From the NCBI RefSeq assembly GCF_013368755.1, contig NC_049565.1, forward strand, positions 248,001 through 312,000: DNA of 64,000 nucleotides, read 5' to 3'. This document shows positions 36,866 to 49,051 of the stretch, piece after piece. How positions within the stretch are numbered: the stretch's first letter is position 1; each line of letters begins with the position of its first letter. The stretch comes from Talaromyces rugulosus (lineage: Eukaryota > Ascomycota > Eurotiomycetes > Eurotiales > Trichocomaceae). The notes beneath the pieces are model-generated. The model saw only the letters and a list, made by a program, of their open reading frames with translations. It was not told where the DNA came from and did no database searches. Made by a program: the position numbers and the translations under genes.

Positions 36866-39198
36866 ATGCCGCGACCCAAAGTCAGACCGGAAGATCGCCA
36901 ACGGTCCTCCAAAGCATGCCTGCCCTGCCAGGCATCCAAGATCCGCTGCGACTCGCAGTCGCCGTGCATGTCGTGTGTCCGGCGTGAACGCGCTGCTGCG
37001 TGCACATACATCGAGTCGAACAGTAGAAGACGGTCGCACAGACATCTTCGTGATCGTCCGATTAGATTCGTGTCTCGGATGAACCCCGAGGGCGCTGCTG
37101 CTTCTTCCACACCGACGAGGGCGTCGAGATCAGTGGCTAATAATGTAAACCGCAATGACGACGGACAAGTGAAGCCCTTGTTGGCGAATGGGCTTCCTTC
37201 TACTTCCGTAGTAGAGTCGCCGGAATGCACAGAGAGTCGAGTGTTATTAAGCTCAAAGGGAGAAAGGGGTATGTTGTTTATCCTCCCTCTGTGCCTCGCC
37301 ACTAAAATGCTAGTTATAGTGTATATTGGAGAAACCTCGGCCTTGTCATTCTTACAGTTCCTACGGGGTATCATGAAACAATACATGGGACCTTCCTCGT
37401 TCACGGAGAATGGACCTCTGAACATCATGCTCGAGGCTGATGAGAACGAGGACCGAACCGTGGTGCTGGAAGAGAGTATAGAAGACAAGCGAGAGCTGAT
37501 CCAGGCCTACTTTGAAGCCGTAAGTGTTTTGAGTTTTCTTTTCGTCAAGATTGCCAGTCTCATATCTGCAGTCTAGTGGATTCTTAGATCTTTTTAAGAA
37601 GAGCGACATTTACAAAGTTCTTCAAACGGAGAACTCTTCCCACAAGAAGAGACTGACCAAGGAAGACCTTGCCATTTTGTATCTTGTGATTGCGATTGGT
37701 GGCCAATGCCGCGGAGCGAATCCGACAGACCATCAGTACGCCGTCAATTACTTTTCTAGAGGCCAGCAACTAGGCTTCGACGGCATGCTCAAGCATCCCA
37801 GCATACATATGGTGCGTATATTCGTTTTGATGGCCTTTTATATGCTTGGAGCATGCCACCGCAATGCGGCATACATGTACCTTGGCGTTGCGTCGAAAGC
37901 AGCTGCAACGTTGGGGTTGCATATCAAAAGACAATATCAAGGGTTGTCAGAGGAAGAATATTATATCCGGTACGTCTTTTTGTTTTGTGATATCACTCGT
38001 CCCCAGCTGACCGATCAGATGGCGGGTGTTTCGATCTCTCCGAGTATTTGACCTAGTAGTCAGTACTCCGTTGGGCAGACCGGTCAGCTCACTGCCTTTG
38101 GACCACGATGGATCCCCTTTGCCAGATCGTATGCAGAACACCGATGGAGAAGCCGTGTCTGCGGCTTTTGCCGGGTCAAAACTGCTTGATGAAATCGTGC
38201 AAAAGCTCAAGACTATGGACAATAACCTTGACAGTGAAACGGCGGAGCACTTTCTTCATCGTCTACGCCTGTGGATCAACAACTTGCCGCCTGAATTCCG
38301 CCATCTGGCCGCTGACAATGATACCGTCCCTCTGGTTCGAGAAAAGGCTATTGGCAGTATTCACGTCAGCTGCATATACTATTTTGCTATAATACTGACG
38401 ACTCGCTCGTTTTTGATATCGCATTTGATGACCCGCCTCAAAGAGTTGTCGATATTGACTCCTGGTCCTGCTGGTAGTCCCAGCACACAAGGAAACACCA
38501 GTACCAAAATTCCCCAGCTTGCCAATGTCTGTACGCAGGCAGGTGCTTATATGGCAAACATGTGCGAGAAGGCCATGCTGTCAGGCCTTCTCTTGAGAAA
38601 CATGTGTATCGTCAAGTGAGATTTCCCTTGAATTTATTAGCCACAATCAAAGCTGTACTGATAAAAAGATCATAGAGCATGGGTCTTTGCCGCTGGTCTA
38701 ATCTTGGGATCATCTCTCTTTGTCTATGATGACACTGAGACTCGCGGCGAAACCGAATCCGCCTTTCAAAGTGCCCGACATGTACTTCGGAATCTAGCTA
38801 ATCTAAGCCCCCAAGCAAAACACTACGATGAAATATTGACTTCATTTGCCGAGGCCATTGTCAAGCACCGACAGCACGTTGTTTCGGAGCGGCAGAAAGC
38901 AGCGAAACAGTATATCGATTGCATTTTTGACATTGACATAACCCCGACAGCGGGGCGGGGAGAACGATGTGAAATTGATGACGGTGATGGCGAGGACGTG
39001 GACTATTTCTATCCTGTCTTTGACGAGTCAATACCTGGGGCCGTATTTGGTGGTCTTGACAATTTTCCAGGAGTCGAGTCTAGCAATCTTGATAATACCA
39101 GTGTTGATCTCGATGGGTTCAGTGGGTTTTCTTTTCAGGACGGCGCCAATTGGTCGATTGATCATGAACCTTTTGGGCTGCTGTTTGAGGGTATGTAA
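36866..39198 (+). CDS. Zn2Cys6 fungal-specific transcription factor next to dhbD
   Basis: Five exons: 36866-37268, 37314-37519, 37572-37969, 38019-38615 and 38676-39198, giving 708 residues. The first intron is only 45 nt; splicing it makes VIVYIGETSALSFLQFLRG, the usual start of the fungal transcription factor middle region. The zinc cluster is ACLPCQASKIRCDSQSPCMSCVRR..ACTYIE (six Cys, residues about 18-47). The middle homology region includes YQGLSEEEYYIRWRVFRSLRVFDLVVSTPLGRP across the third intron. The C-terminus is acidic (EIDDGDGEDVDYFYPVFDE), likely an activation domain. Its position suggests control of dhbD (salicylate or dihydroxybenzoate use); this is inference. Confidence 0.9.
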
Positions 39199-39390
39199 TA
39201 TATTTAGGAAATAATTGCTGTTATTGCATCCTGCTCTTCAACTCTTGTGTCCGAAAAAACAACATTGAAATAATAAGTGCATGCGATATTCGATACATAT
39301 TGATTAGACTATCCAAGAACCTATACGCCATATAGTACAATTCGACGTCTATAACTCCACCCGATCCAGCGCCTTATAGATACAAATAGA

Positions 39391-40685
39391 TTAAACCTCC
39401 TCAATGAGCTTTCTCCCAGGCAAGCTGCCAAACGGACGGCCAGCTGGGGCCCCAAGCATCTCGTCTGGGACAAGGGCTTTGTAGCCTTCGCGGCCGTTGA
39501 TCCAGCGTATCATCGTGGGGTCTGGCTTCTCGACTTCCACTGGAACATCTGGCGTAGCTTCGCCGGCTGTCTCGGCCGCTGGGATGCGGCCACGCCGCTT
39601 GGGGGCTTGTTTTTTAAGTAGACGGTTGATAGTGTCCATCTGATTGACTCGTTAGCGTGTGTCTATCCTAACTTTTGAGGCTGAGCAAAGAGTGTACCTT
39701 TTCTTCTTCGTTGCGTTTCTCACTCAGGTTCTTCCTTCGTCGAGCCATTTCAGCCCGGCGCATGGCGTGTTCCTCGGCAGTAAGGTGTTTCTTGATTTGT
39801 GGTTCTATACAGAAAATGGTAAGCAAGTGATGATTATAGAGGCTAATAGCAGACCAACTTACCCATCGGAAGCTGCAAAAAGTCTTTGCCCAGTGTACCC
39901 CGCTGGCGCTTGGTGAGCTTGTTCGGGTCTGGGGAGCTGCTGTCATCACTGCCGAGAGCGTCCTCTTCATCTCCTTCGACATCTTCTTCTCCTTCCTCGA
40001 CACCTTCGCCCATCTCCTCGTCTTGTAGCATGGTGTCATCGGGTTCACCTTCAGCGTCGCTGTCTAGGTCTGATAGTTCTTCATCCTCTTCGTCGTCGCG
40101 AGAGAGTTCCATTTCTTTTTCTTCTACTGATTTGACGGCCTTGTTTTTGACTTTGGCTGCTACTGCCGCAGGCCGGGTGCTCCTCTTCGACACAGGAGGC
40201 TGCGGGGTGTCGTCTTCCATTTCTAGGTCACCGTCGGCATCAAGCTCATCGTCGTCTTCGCCGGCGCCATCCTCGGAATCGTCAATCTCATCATCTTCCT
40301 CTTCTTCATCAAGTTCATCGTCGTCGTCATCATCATCATCGTCGCTGACCTCTCTGAGGTTTCTGGTGTTTCTGCTGCTACGCTTTCCCTGGACCACTGG
40401 CTCTTCAGTGAAGATGTTATGGCGATTGGAGGCAGTACCACGACTACTTCTGCTGTTGGTCACCTGACGAAGCTTGCTTGAGGACATCTTCACGGTGAGA
40501 TGGATCGCCCCAGGCGATCCTGTTTTCACGCTTGGCGGCGAGCGCGAAACGGTCACTGAGGAAGCAGGGGCAGCAGCTGCAGTTCCTCGCGTAAGTCGGC
40601 CAGATCTTCTTATTCCGTTAGCAGTTGATCGACCAGTTCCCGTCAAAGGGCTAGTGCGAGGACGAAGTGTACGGGTGGAAGACAT
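39391..40685 (-). CDS. INO80 complex subunit (Ies2/INO80B, PAPA-1-like region)
   Basis: Three exons (40685-39863, 39804-39698, 39639-39391), 392 residues. The N-terminal half is a Ser/Arg-rich tail followed by a long acidic tract (Asp/Glu runs, about residues 115-260). The conserved core runs across both introns: KLTKRQRGTLGKDFLQLPM, then EPQIKKHLTAEEHAMRRAEM and ARRRKNLSEKRNEEEKMDTINRLLKKQAPKRRGR, the PAPA-1/Ies2 signature. The C-terminal PDPTMIRWINGREGYKALVP is also typical of Ies2. It is nuclear and part of the INO80 chromatin remodeller, where Ies2 stimulates the ATPase. It converges with the dhbD-side regulator. Confidence 0.87.
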
Positions 40686-40909
40686 GGCTGATGAAAATAG
40701 ACAGCGAGTACACAAAAGGAATACAAGGCAGAAGAAGGAAAATAAGCACTAAGAAAGCAAGATGGCCAGAGGAGAGAAAAACGTGACGCGGTGGTGCACA
40801 GCGTTTGTGCGGGGGTGGGCGGTGTTTGTCCAAGTTGCGACGTCAAACGAAACAAAATCAAATTGTGTATGATATCAGACGAGGCCAGTCACAGCCAGCG
40901 GTCGACGGA

Positions 40910-41453
40910 CTAGCGGCGACGCCTAGAAGAGATGGACGCAGGGCTGGAAGCTTCTGCCTCTGGCTGGGCGGCGACAATTGGGCGACGCATCGAAGCGATA
41001 TTACTGGCACGAACACGCCGAGCCAGAACAGGAACATGCAGGGAAGACACTATCAAATAATGGGACGGGAAAAAACAGATACATATGATGCGAGGAATGG
41101 GCGCTGGGGTATGCAAAGGCAGTGACAACGGTCATCTTATCCCGGTCGGCGACATATCCCAATATAGCGTGGGGATAGCTTCCTGAGATGGACGACAATA
41201 ATGCTCAATGCAGGAGATTGTGAGAGAGAGAGAGAGAAAGCGGCGCTTACCTGGAGCCCGGAGGCAAGCGACTCTTGGTGGGAGCAGCAGGGCGACGGGG
41301 ATCTGGCTGCCAATGGTCGCTTTCACTATCGCTGTCGCTGTCGTCGTGGTGATCGTCCGAAGAGAGACGCTGGCGTTGGTGGTACAATGCGGTCGGGGTC
41401 GGTTCATCGCTGTCTTCGTGAGGGCGGCGTCGGCGGCCTCGAAGCAGCGCCAT
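40910..41453 (-). CDS. Small Arg/Ser/Asp-rich hypothetical protein
   Basis: Predicted two exons (41453-41251 and 41003-40910), 98 residues, with a 247-nt intron bounded by AG|gtaagc and tgccag. The product starts MALLRGRRRRPHEDSDEPTP, has an acidic HDDSDSDSESD patch and ends SISSRRRR. The frame joins cleanly, but the composition is low complexity, the intron is long for this genome and I recognise no family. It could be a real small nuclear protein or a chance open frame. Confidence 0.4.
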
Positions 41454-42142
41454 GCTCAGTTTAGAAGGCGGTGAGGGCTGTCGGCGGTGGGTCTCGTTCA
41501 GGCACGCAGGCAGCAATAATTCCGGGGGATTGTTGGAGATCAACCACAGTTGTTATGAGGATGAGAGGAAAAGAAGACAAGCAAAGTTGTTGGGTATAGT
41601 AGTCGTCAGGTCTGTGTCCGGGGCAAGGGCAAGGGCATGGTGGCTGACCTCGCAGCAGGATTCCTCTGCTGCAGCAAACCGAGTGGCTAGTGCTATTTTC
41701 GGACAGCGAACAATGAGCAGGAAGAAACAAGGAAAAGGGAGAAGGAAAAGAGAAGAGAAAGAGAGGGCTGCCATGGCCATGGCCAGTGTTCATTCCTATT
41801 CTGATGATTGCCGCGTTACAGCATAGACTTCTGCCTGCAAGTAGAGGTACCCCGGGCGCCTGCGAGCCCAGTATGACGCAGGGGGTACCAGTACATGGCG
41901 CTTTCTGCTTCCCCGCGTCTCGTGACAACGGACCCACCCTCGTAACACACCGCGTAATATTACCGCTGTCACGTGAGATCCACGCGCAACAACCGGTAAC
42001 GGCCCGTACGGTCGCTTTCTGGCCGAGCCGAGGCTCAATCAACCTCACCTTCTCTTGCTTCTCTTGCTTCTCTCCAGCAATCATCGTGTCTTCACTCTGT
42101 CTGCTTCATGACCCCGTGAGTGATATCCAATACCAGTCAGAC
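41454..42142. other. Intergenic region upstream of PEX14
   Basis: About 690 bp of GC-rich upstream DNA between divergent genes, with purine-rich runs (41715-41765). A minus-strand open frame across it (41461-42084) has no protein-like features. The plus-strand frame entering PEX14 also extends upstream, but the first family-like residue is the Met at 42143. Confidence 0.5.
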
Positions 42143-43411
42143 ATGGCTGGCGACTCGAAACCAGTCATCCCCGAATGGCAGCGCAAGGCCACCCCGTCGC
42201 CGCCTGCCCATGCTTCAGCTGCCATCACCGCCGATGATGCATCCGACAACGCCTCGCCAGAATCCAGCCCGCCAGAAGACAGGTCAGCTCTGCTAGAGCA
42301 AGCCAGAAATTTTCTGTCTGAGCCCTCAATCAGCGACGCCCCCACCAGCCGCAAGATTGAATTCCTGGAATCAAAGGGCCTCACCAATGGCGAAATTCAG
42401 GCTCTGCTAGGTGTCAGTCGTAACGAGGATGCTTCCTCGCCTTCTTCAGAAACCACAAATGACAGCGACAAAACCACGGCGACAGAAAACAATGCGCCTG
42501 CTGAAACACAAACAACAGTGTCGACCCTGTCGAATAACAACGCTGCCGCCACCGCATCAAGCACTACCACCACCACCACCACCACCAACAACACCACCCC
42601 CCAACGAGACGTCCCACCCATCATCACATACCCCGAATTCCTTGTCAACGCATCGGCCCAGAACAACAAGCCCCCATTGATCTCCTTCCAAGGAGTTCTC
42701 TATTCTCTCTACGCCGCTGCCGGCCTGGGCGCCACTCTTTATGGCTCGAGCGAGTACCTAGTGAAACCGATGCTCAAGACGCTGACCGAGGCTCGCCACG
42801 ACTTCGCCGAGACCGCGCTGAACAACCTGACCACGTTGAATGAGAAGCTAGAGCAGAATGTGTCCAAGATACCGGCAAACATCATACCCAAACCCACATC
42901 TGAAGAAGAAGACGACGACGAGGAAACCGAGTCGATAACCTCAGACCCGACAGAGCTCTTTCACCGAGACGTCGCGACGCAAACATCGCCCGACCTACTA
43001 TCTGACAGCCCTCCTTCTGAAGAAAAAAATGCGGACTCGGAATCCAGTGCCATAAAAGCGATAGATACCCACACCGAACGCCTTTCCACCTTGACCTCTC
43101 ATTTAAAAGAATTTGTTACCGATCACACTTCCTCCCGCAAAGTTGACGACTCGGCGCGCGACAAAATCTCTGATTTGCAGTCTTATCTCGATGGACTGAC
43201 GTACTCTTCAAGCAACAACTATCTCGGCAACAATGCCATGTATAATATTTACGGCTCGTCTAGTGGCGATATGGGCCGGAACAGGAGCGGCAGCACTGAC
43301 CGCAAGGAACAAGACGCCGTTACGACCTTTAAAGCCGAGATCAGAGGCGTCAAGGGCGCCCTGCTGAGTGCTCGAAACTTTCCGGCTGGAAAAGCCGGCG
43401 TTGCTCGATAA
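42143..43411 (+). CDS. PEX14: Peroxisomal import docking protein Pex14 family
   Basis: Intronless, 422 residues from MAGDSKPVIPEWQ. The segment RSALLEQARNFLSEPSISDAPTSRKIEFLESKGLTNGEIQALLG (described here as positions ~47-90) is the Pex14 N-terminal domain that binds WxxxF/Y motifs of the Pex5 receptor. A Thr-rich low-complexity linker (ACC repeat) follows, then a single hydrophobic segment (ISFQGVLYSLYAAAGLGATLYG, ~190-210) for the peroxisomal membrane. After it come a coiled coil (LTEARHDFAETALNNLTTLN) and acidic regions. It is part of the docking/translocation pore with Pex13. It could be the related Pex14/17 (Pex33) of filamentous fungi, but the complete domain order favours Pex14. The frame is open upstream to 41786, which I treat as leader. 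Confidence 0.85.
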   Translation: MAGDSKPVIPEWQRKATPSPPAHASAAITADDASDNASPESSPPEDRSALLEQARNFLSEPSISDAPTSRKIEFLESKGLTNGEIQALLGVSRNEDASSPSSETTNDSDKTTATENNAPAETQTTVSTLSNNNAAATASSTTTTTTTTNNTTPQRDVPPIITYPEFLVNASAQNNKPPLISFQGVLYSLYAAAGLGATLYGSSEYLVKPMLKTLTEARHDFAETALNNLTTLNEKLEQNVSKIPANIIPKPTSEEEDDDEETESITSDPTELFHRDVATQTSPDLLSDSPPSEEKNADSESSAIKAIDTHTERLSTLTSHLKEFVTDHTSSRKVDDSARDKISDLQSYLDGLTYSSSNNYLGNNAMYNIYGSSSGDMGRNRSGSTDRKEQDAVTTFKAEIRGVKGALLSARNFPAGKAGVAR

Positions 43412-43654
43412 TTTAATTACTGAACCATGTGAATGTTGAAAGTATGTATATATTAATAAATTGCACTACTTTTGTAGAACAATAGACAAGCACACAATAT
43501 CAATTAAATCAATTGATTTAAAAAAACAACTTTATATATCATGAAAAAGCATAAAAAGAACAATCGTGGCTATAGTTAACAAAAACGCTTTTACTATAAT
43601 CCAATCTCATCCCACCGAACATAGCATCTACATTGATCATCTATCACTGTCCAT

Positions 43655-46600
43655 TCACGGAGTCGCTCGGCTCATGCTGATCAGCCGCTTCACACCAACC
43701 TGTAGACATGTTAGTATATATATATTTGTTGATTTTAGGAGTTGCTTAAGCACGTACCATCCAGTTTCCGCACTCGTCGGTTCGGTTAGTTAGAATATCT
43801 AGATGGATATTCTTGGCCGTTTCATAGTCTCTACCCTGTAGAGCCTTCGACAGCTCGACCATGTCCGCTACTGTGTTCGGCTTCAACAGATCTTCATTGT
43901 TGAGGTGGTCGAATAGAATATTCAGTCGTCGCTCGGCGTCGTCCACTTGTGCCTTGAATGAAGAGGGCGCACGCGATTTCACCCGCTGCATATCACTTGA
44001 GAGGTACTCATAAATGGGAGCTGCATCAGCGGGGATATGGGACCGGTCACCGGGAGCTAAGTCACTCTGTTAGTAAAGCGTGATGATTTCAAATGGGGTC
44101 AAAACTTACGGTACTTGGGTGGCGGAGGAGCTGCTTTCTGCTGCGACTGCGCCGTTCCGGGTCGAGATCCTGCTGCTGGAGGCGGTCCACCGGGAGGAGG
44201 TCCAGCCTGGGGGGGTCCACCCGGTGGTGGAGGAACAGCACCAGCAATTGGAGCATATGGATTAGGAACTGCTGCTGCAGGCTGTTGGGCTGCGTATGGA
44301 CCTGAAGGTGGTGGCATTTGAGGTGCAGCCGGCTGAGCAGCAGGGTTAGGCGCATAACGGTTGGTTGGCGGCGGGCCCGAGGGGGGCGCATTGTAAGGAG
44401 AAGGACCTCGAGGAATTGGTGGAGGCATAGCCAGTCCAGGCACGGTAGGAGGTGGCTGAGTTGCTGCAGGCGCATATGGATTGATGGCGCCAGGGGGGTT
44501 AGATGTCACAGAGGGAGGTCTCGGCGGTCCTCCTACCGGAGGAGAGACGATAGGGGCCGTTGGCACGCTGCCAGCCTTTGGTGGAGGGGGTGGAGGAGCT
44601 CTCTGAGCAGCGACAGGAGGCCCAACTGGAGGAGAAGTTGGAGGTCCGACGGGATTCTGCTGGCCAGGGAACGGAGAAGCCATCGCAGCTGGGGTGCCTC
44701 GTCTAGACGTCTGTTTCTGGGCTGCAAATCCTTCCGGCAAGTCATTCCAGGCGGGGAGATCAGTTCTGGTTGTGTATGTTGACACTTGCGGTCCAGAAGG
44801 AGACTGGTTATATCCCCTAGGCGGTGGCGGCACTCCTCCAGGCCCAGACGACGGAGGAGCTCCAAATTGCTGCGGAGGGGGACCAACAGCTGGCTTCGTC
44901 TGTTGAGAAGGCTGGTAGCCACCAGTTGGCTGATAAGGATTAGGGGCAGCTCCGAACGAAGCATAAGGATTGGCAGGCTGAGGAGGCGCAGCTGGCGAAG
45001 AAATGTTTGCTGGTGGAGCATACAGGTTGTTAACAGGCGGTGTCGGGCTGAAAGTGGGCTGAGGAGGTTGGAAAAGAGAGGGCTGTGGCACCGAGGGAGC
45101 TCGTGCTTGAGGGACGTGGGCAGAAGTCTTGACAGAAGGAGCCTTTCTTGTAGCCAGTCTAATGCGGTTTCTTGCGACCTCTGCTTCGTCGTGCTTTTCC
45201 GGCACAAGGCTGAGGTATCGGTCCGCAACATCAAGACGACCGTGTGTCGCTGCAACGTCGGCGTACTCAACATACTTGTCATAGAGTACACTGAGCTTCC
45301 AGTCCGCCTCTTTCTGTCGGTCGACGTCCTGGTAGTTTGTGACCTGACGGAAAATGGTCACCTTCTCAATGAATCCCTGCAAGGCGCGCACATGAACCGA
45401 GAATGTCGAGCCTTCCTCAGCCTCGTCGATGCCTTGCTCCTCGTTTGCCTTGAATTCGTCGAGCCAGATACCAACAACCTTCTCCAGCTTGGAACCTGCT
45501 AGATAACAGAAGGAGGCATCCTTGCGGACGGCCTTGTCAGAGGTGCCCTGGTACTGCTCCTCTAGTCTATCACCAAGTGCCTCGCAAAGATCAGGGAACT
45601 CCTTTTCGTCGGCGAATGTGCACAAAGTCGCCATGACCTCTTTCCAGTTGGACAAATCGGCGTTGTGAACAACATCCCACAGGTTCTTTCCGACAATTGA
45701 TGCAAGGAGACGGATATAGTTTGGTCCACCGTTCTGCTTGGAGAAGTAGGCTTCCTGTACTTTCTCGACGCATTTATCACCACCGCAGACAGCGATCATG
45801 AAGGCATCGGACAATCGGTCTTCCTGGAGAGCAATGTCCACAGCACGCTCGAATTGGCCCAGCAGGAGCGATCTCGTGATCTTCTTGTCAGACTCGGACT
45901 CGCTACCGGTGAAGATATTGAATGGGTCGTTGGTCCGGGCGCCTTTGGAAGCGGCAAGGTCGGTTAAGAAGACGTCGGATTCGCCCGAGGTGTCGAAGAT
46001 AGACTGGAGACGCTTATGCTTCTTCTTCTTGGAGTCGGGGGCTGGCTTGCTAGCTTCTCCATTCGTTTCCTCCTTCAGATCCAGCTTCGCTAGCCCGTCT
46101 GCGGCCTCGTCTGTCGCATCATCGAAACCTAGGTATGCAGCGAGACCCTTGCGAGGGTTTTCTGAAAGCAGTGTCTCAATGACCTTCCAGTCAGACTTCT
46201 CTTCCTCCGATGAGGCATTGTCGATACGGTTTTCACAGATGTTTTTGAGATTTCCTTGCTGGAGGTCCTTTTCAAATTGTTCTGTAGCACTGCCCACGGC
46301 CGAGTCAATCTGGAAAGGTGTAATCCTAATCTTGGAGGAGCGTTGTGTTGTGTCGTTCAACGCAACCGATACAACTCTGCCGCCGAAGCCAAATGATGCA
46401 GACACTGGTCTTTCAAGCCACTTTGGTGTCTTGGACAATGAGAATGTCGAGGCCTGAGGTTGGGTTTGTGCTTTGGCGAAAAAGTCCTCCCCATCCAACG
46501 CTTGATTCTGAGTGGTCGTGTCCTGGGCAGCTTCCTTGCTGGTATTCTGGATAGTCTGGACAGAGATTCTGCCATCGAAAGACGCGGTAGCGAAGAAATT

Positions 46601-47820
46601 GGGGTTGTGGGGGTTCCAGCGTGTCTGGAAAGTCCAGTTTGTGACAATGGGGAATTCCCCGTAGTTCTCGCCGGTCTGTGGGTTCCAGCAAATCGTTCGG
46701 TTGTCCTTACCAGAGGACAGAAGAAGGTCAGGGTCTTGGGCGCACCATGCCAGAGACAAGACTCCCGATTCGTGTCCTCGGAGAACCTACACAAAACAGT
46801 CAGAGTGGTCGCGCGACCGAATTGCAAAGTACTTACTCGTTCAGGGGCGTGAGAGTTTCGAAGATCCCAAACCAAAATGACAGGGTCCGACTCCAATGGG
46901 ATCGAGGTGACAAGTTTCGTAGGCTGTTCATGTTTTAGCATACTAACACACAACTAAAAGGGCCGTAGAGTCTACCTTTTCCGGGTCCCAAGCCACAGCG
47001 CTGACGGGCTTCCGTCCCATGTTGTTTAATGTCAAGCTCTCCTTCTTCGTCTTGACGTCCCAAACGGTTACGAAGCCTGCGCTAGAACCGGTCACAAGAA
47101 TGTGCGGAACCTTTTTGTTCCAGTCCAGGCACTCGATATCGTCGGCGCGCGCGGCTGTGTTTCCGAGGCGGAAAGGGCTCTCGACATTGTTCAAATCGGT
47201 AATGAATAGCTAGGAGAGTCAGAATTGCGTCGAGACAATAATCACATAAAAGTAACACACCTCTCCTTTTGCTCCACCGGTAGCGAGAAGGTTCGAGTGC
47301 TTCGGGTTGAATTGCAGGGACTTGATGGCGCCAGTATGTTTCTGTGGCGATGCGGTCAAGGATTCACTTCACAGGCTATTAGCAAGTTTCCGACAAACAG
47401 AATCAAGCAACACGACTAACCTAGCGCCACTCAGCAATTTGTCGGCATCCCAGAGCTTGAGCGACCCATTATCCAGGGCGCCAGCAATAATCCCCCGATT
47501 GTTGTCATCGTACGGAGCCCAGGCAATATCATTGAAGCTAATGTGATAGACATAAAAATATCAGCGACCAGGGCACAGCCTGTTCAGTGGGCGAGAATAA
47601 CTCACCCTGACTCGGTAGGAATTTTGACCAGGGGCTGCAAGTCGGAGCCACTGTCGGCGGTCTTGTTGTTCAGTCCCAGATCCCACAGCTCTAGGTTGGT
47701 CTCGTTGGAGAAATCAAAGTCGACAGCTCCGGCTCGGGTTCCGGTAGCTAAGAGAGGAACCTGGGCGCCGGGGGACCAGGCGAACGTGGCCGTTCGAGGA
47801 ATCTCCCTGATGCGCACCAT
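43655..47820 (-). CDS. SEC31: COPII outer coat subunit Sec31
   Basis: Eight exons: 47820-47606, 47537-47421, 47366-47261, 47209-46976, 46923-46837, 46786-44110, 44056-43758 and 43699-43655, giving 1259 residues with consistent phases. The N-terminus ([18 protein letters not shown]) starts a WD40 propeller (repeats ending [20 protein letters not shown]), then the ACE1-type helical solenoid (residues ~400-790, [25 protein letters not shown]). A long Pro/Gln/Gly-rich segment (~790-1130) binds Sec23, and a C-terminal helical domain ([27 protein letters not shown]) closes it. It forms the outer cage of COPII vesicles with Sec13 at ER exit sites. The last exon encodes only [14 protein letters not shown]. 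One junction (47421/47366) uses a GTGAAG acceptor preceded by GCTAAT. Confidence 0.93.
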
Positions 47821-48256
47821 GACGATGGGTCTAGATAATTCGGGAGGGGCTGCGAAGTAAACAAGAGATCATCAAAGCAGAATTGCAGGCCAGAACGAAG
47901 AGGATGAAGAAGACAAAGCAGTCGAATTGGACGATGGCCTTGCCGGAGGACCACCCAAGCTTGCGGAAGTTGTGCCTGGAGGTGTTGTGTCCGAGGATTC
48001 AGTCTGGGTCTGGGGGTTGAAGCCACAGATCGCTCCAAGTGGCCTTCTGCTCGGGCCACATCGCAGCAGGTCAGCCCTCGGCGCCCGCAAGTGGGCCAGG
48101 CTGCCTGAGCCGTAAGGCAGCCGCCGCACGTGATATCATTTGCGGGCGGCAGGCGCATAGAATCTCTCTGACCATCAGAGACAGACATTACTGCACTGCA
48201 CTGTTCGTTCTGTCTGTTTCTGTAGATCGCAGCCCCTGCGACCGCACGCACCCAGC
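47821..48256. promoter_or_regulatory. Divergent promoter of SEC31 and the RRM-protein gene
   Basis: 436 bp between two start codons, GC-rich near the SEC31 side. It contains CGGGCGG-like and CCGCACGTGA (48124) words, the latter including a CACGTG E-box core variant. Functional sites are not established. Confidence 0.5.
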
Positions 48257-48793
48257 ATGAGCGAGTCAACCCGCCTGAAAAGCACCGTCTACGTCGGCAG
48301 CCTCGACCAGGCCGTCACCGCGCAGACACTGACAGAGGCTTTCCTGCCCTTTGGCGAGGTTGTCGATATCTCGCTGCCCAAGCCCGACTTGCCGTCGTCG
48401 ACAGATAACCACAGGGGGTTTGGATACGTGGAATTCGAAGTGCCCCAGGATGCCAAGGAGGCGATCGACAACATGGACCAGAGCGAGCTGTATGGGCGCA
48501 TTATAAAAGTTGCTGCCGCAAAGCCGCAACGAGACGCAAACGAGGGGCTTGGAAGCAAGACTGCTATTTGGGAACAGGTAAGTCTAGATTTTTATCACCG
48601 CCAGGTTTTTTCCAATTTACACTCGGCACGAATCTAACTATGATACTTGCAGGAGGGCTACTTGGCGAAACATGCCGTGAGCGAGGAAGACAGAAATGGA
48701 GCAGAAGAGGCCAGTCTAGTGACCAATGGTCGACCTGAAGATCCTATGCAGGGCCTCGAAGGCCTCGACGTTGCAGGGCCAAAGCCGGAATAA
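48257..48793 (+). CDS. RRM-domain RNA-binding protein (cyclophilin-E/Cyp33-like RRM)
   Basis: Two exons (48257-48577, 48653-48793), 153 residues. One RRM occupies residues 10-87: RNP2 is STVYVGSLD and RNP1 is HRGFGYVEFE, with the closing strand IIKVAAAKP. The C-terminus is short and acidic (VSEEDRNGAEEASLV). The RRM resembles that of the PPIE/Cyp33 cyclophilins, but no cyclophilin domain follows, as in many fungal homologues. It probably binds pre-mRNA in the nucleus. It is convergent with the small respiratory-subunit gene on the other strand. Confidence 0.85.
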
Positions 48794-49051
48794 TGAATAG
48801 AAACGATGCGAGGTTCAAAAGACAGCAAACACATGGAATTTATGGGAGCACGGCGATATTTTTTTTATTTAAAGATATTGCTACATTGCGTTCCGCAAGC
48901 CGTCGCCAAAAATCAAGGAACCCTGCATATATACAGAAAAGAGACAGGCAATCTGTGAAGCTATCGGGTTTTGCAGGGTTCGCGTGTACCTCCTCCATCC
49001 ATCCAACAACTCTTCTCTCGCCATGCAGTGGAAATCAGTCGAGACAAGGTC

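Noticed and set aside
38031..38051. Early stop of the dhbD-side regulator reading through intron 3
   Set aside because: A normal 49-nt intron (37970-38018) joins YYIR to WRVFRSLRVFDL and keeps the frame.
41461..42084. Minus-strand open frame upstream of PEX14
   Set aside because: No family resemblance, low-complexity content, overlaps the promoter of PEX14; treated as chance.
44533..45291. Leu/Arg-rich open frames overlapping the SEC31 proline-rich exon on both strands
   Set aside because: They are other-frame readings of a CCN/CAG-rich coding exon, which suppresses stop codons.
47366..47421. SEC31 junction using the CCACAG acceptor nearer the conserved KHTGAIK
   Set aside because: The phase does not match; the GTGAAG acceptor preceded by GCTAAT gives the correct frame [19 protein letters not shown].
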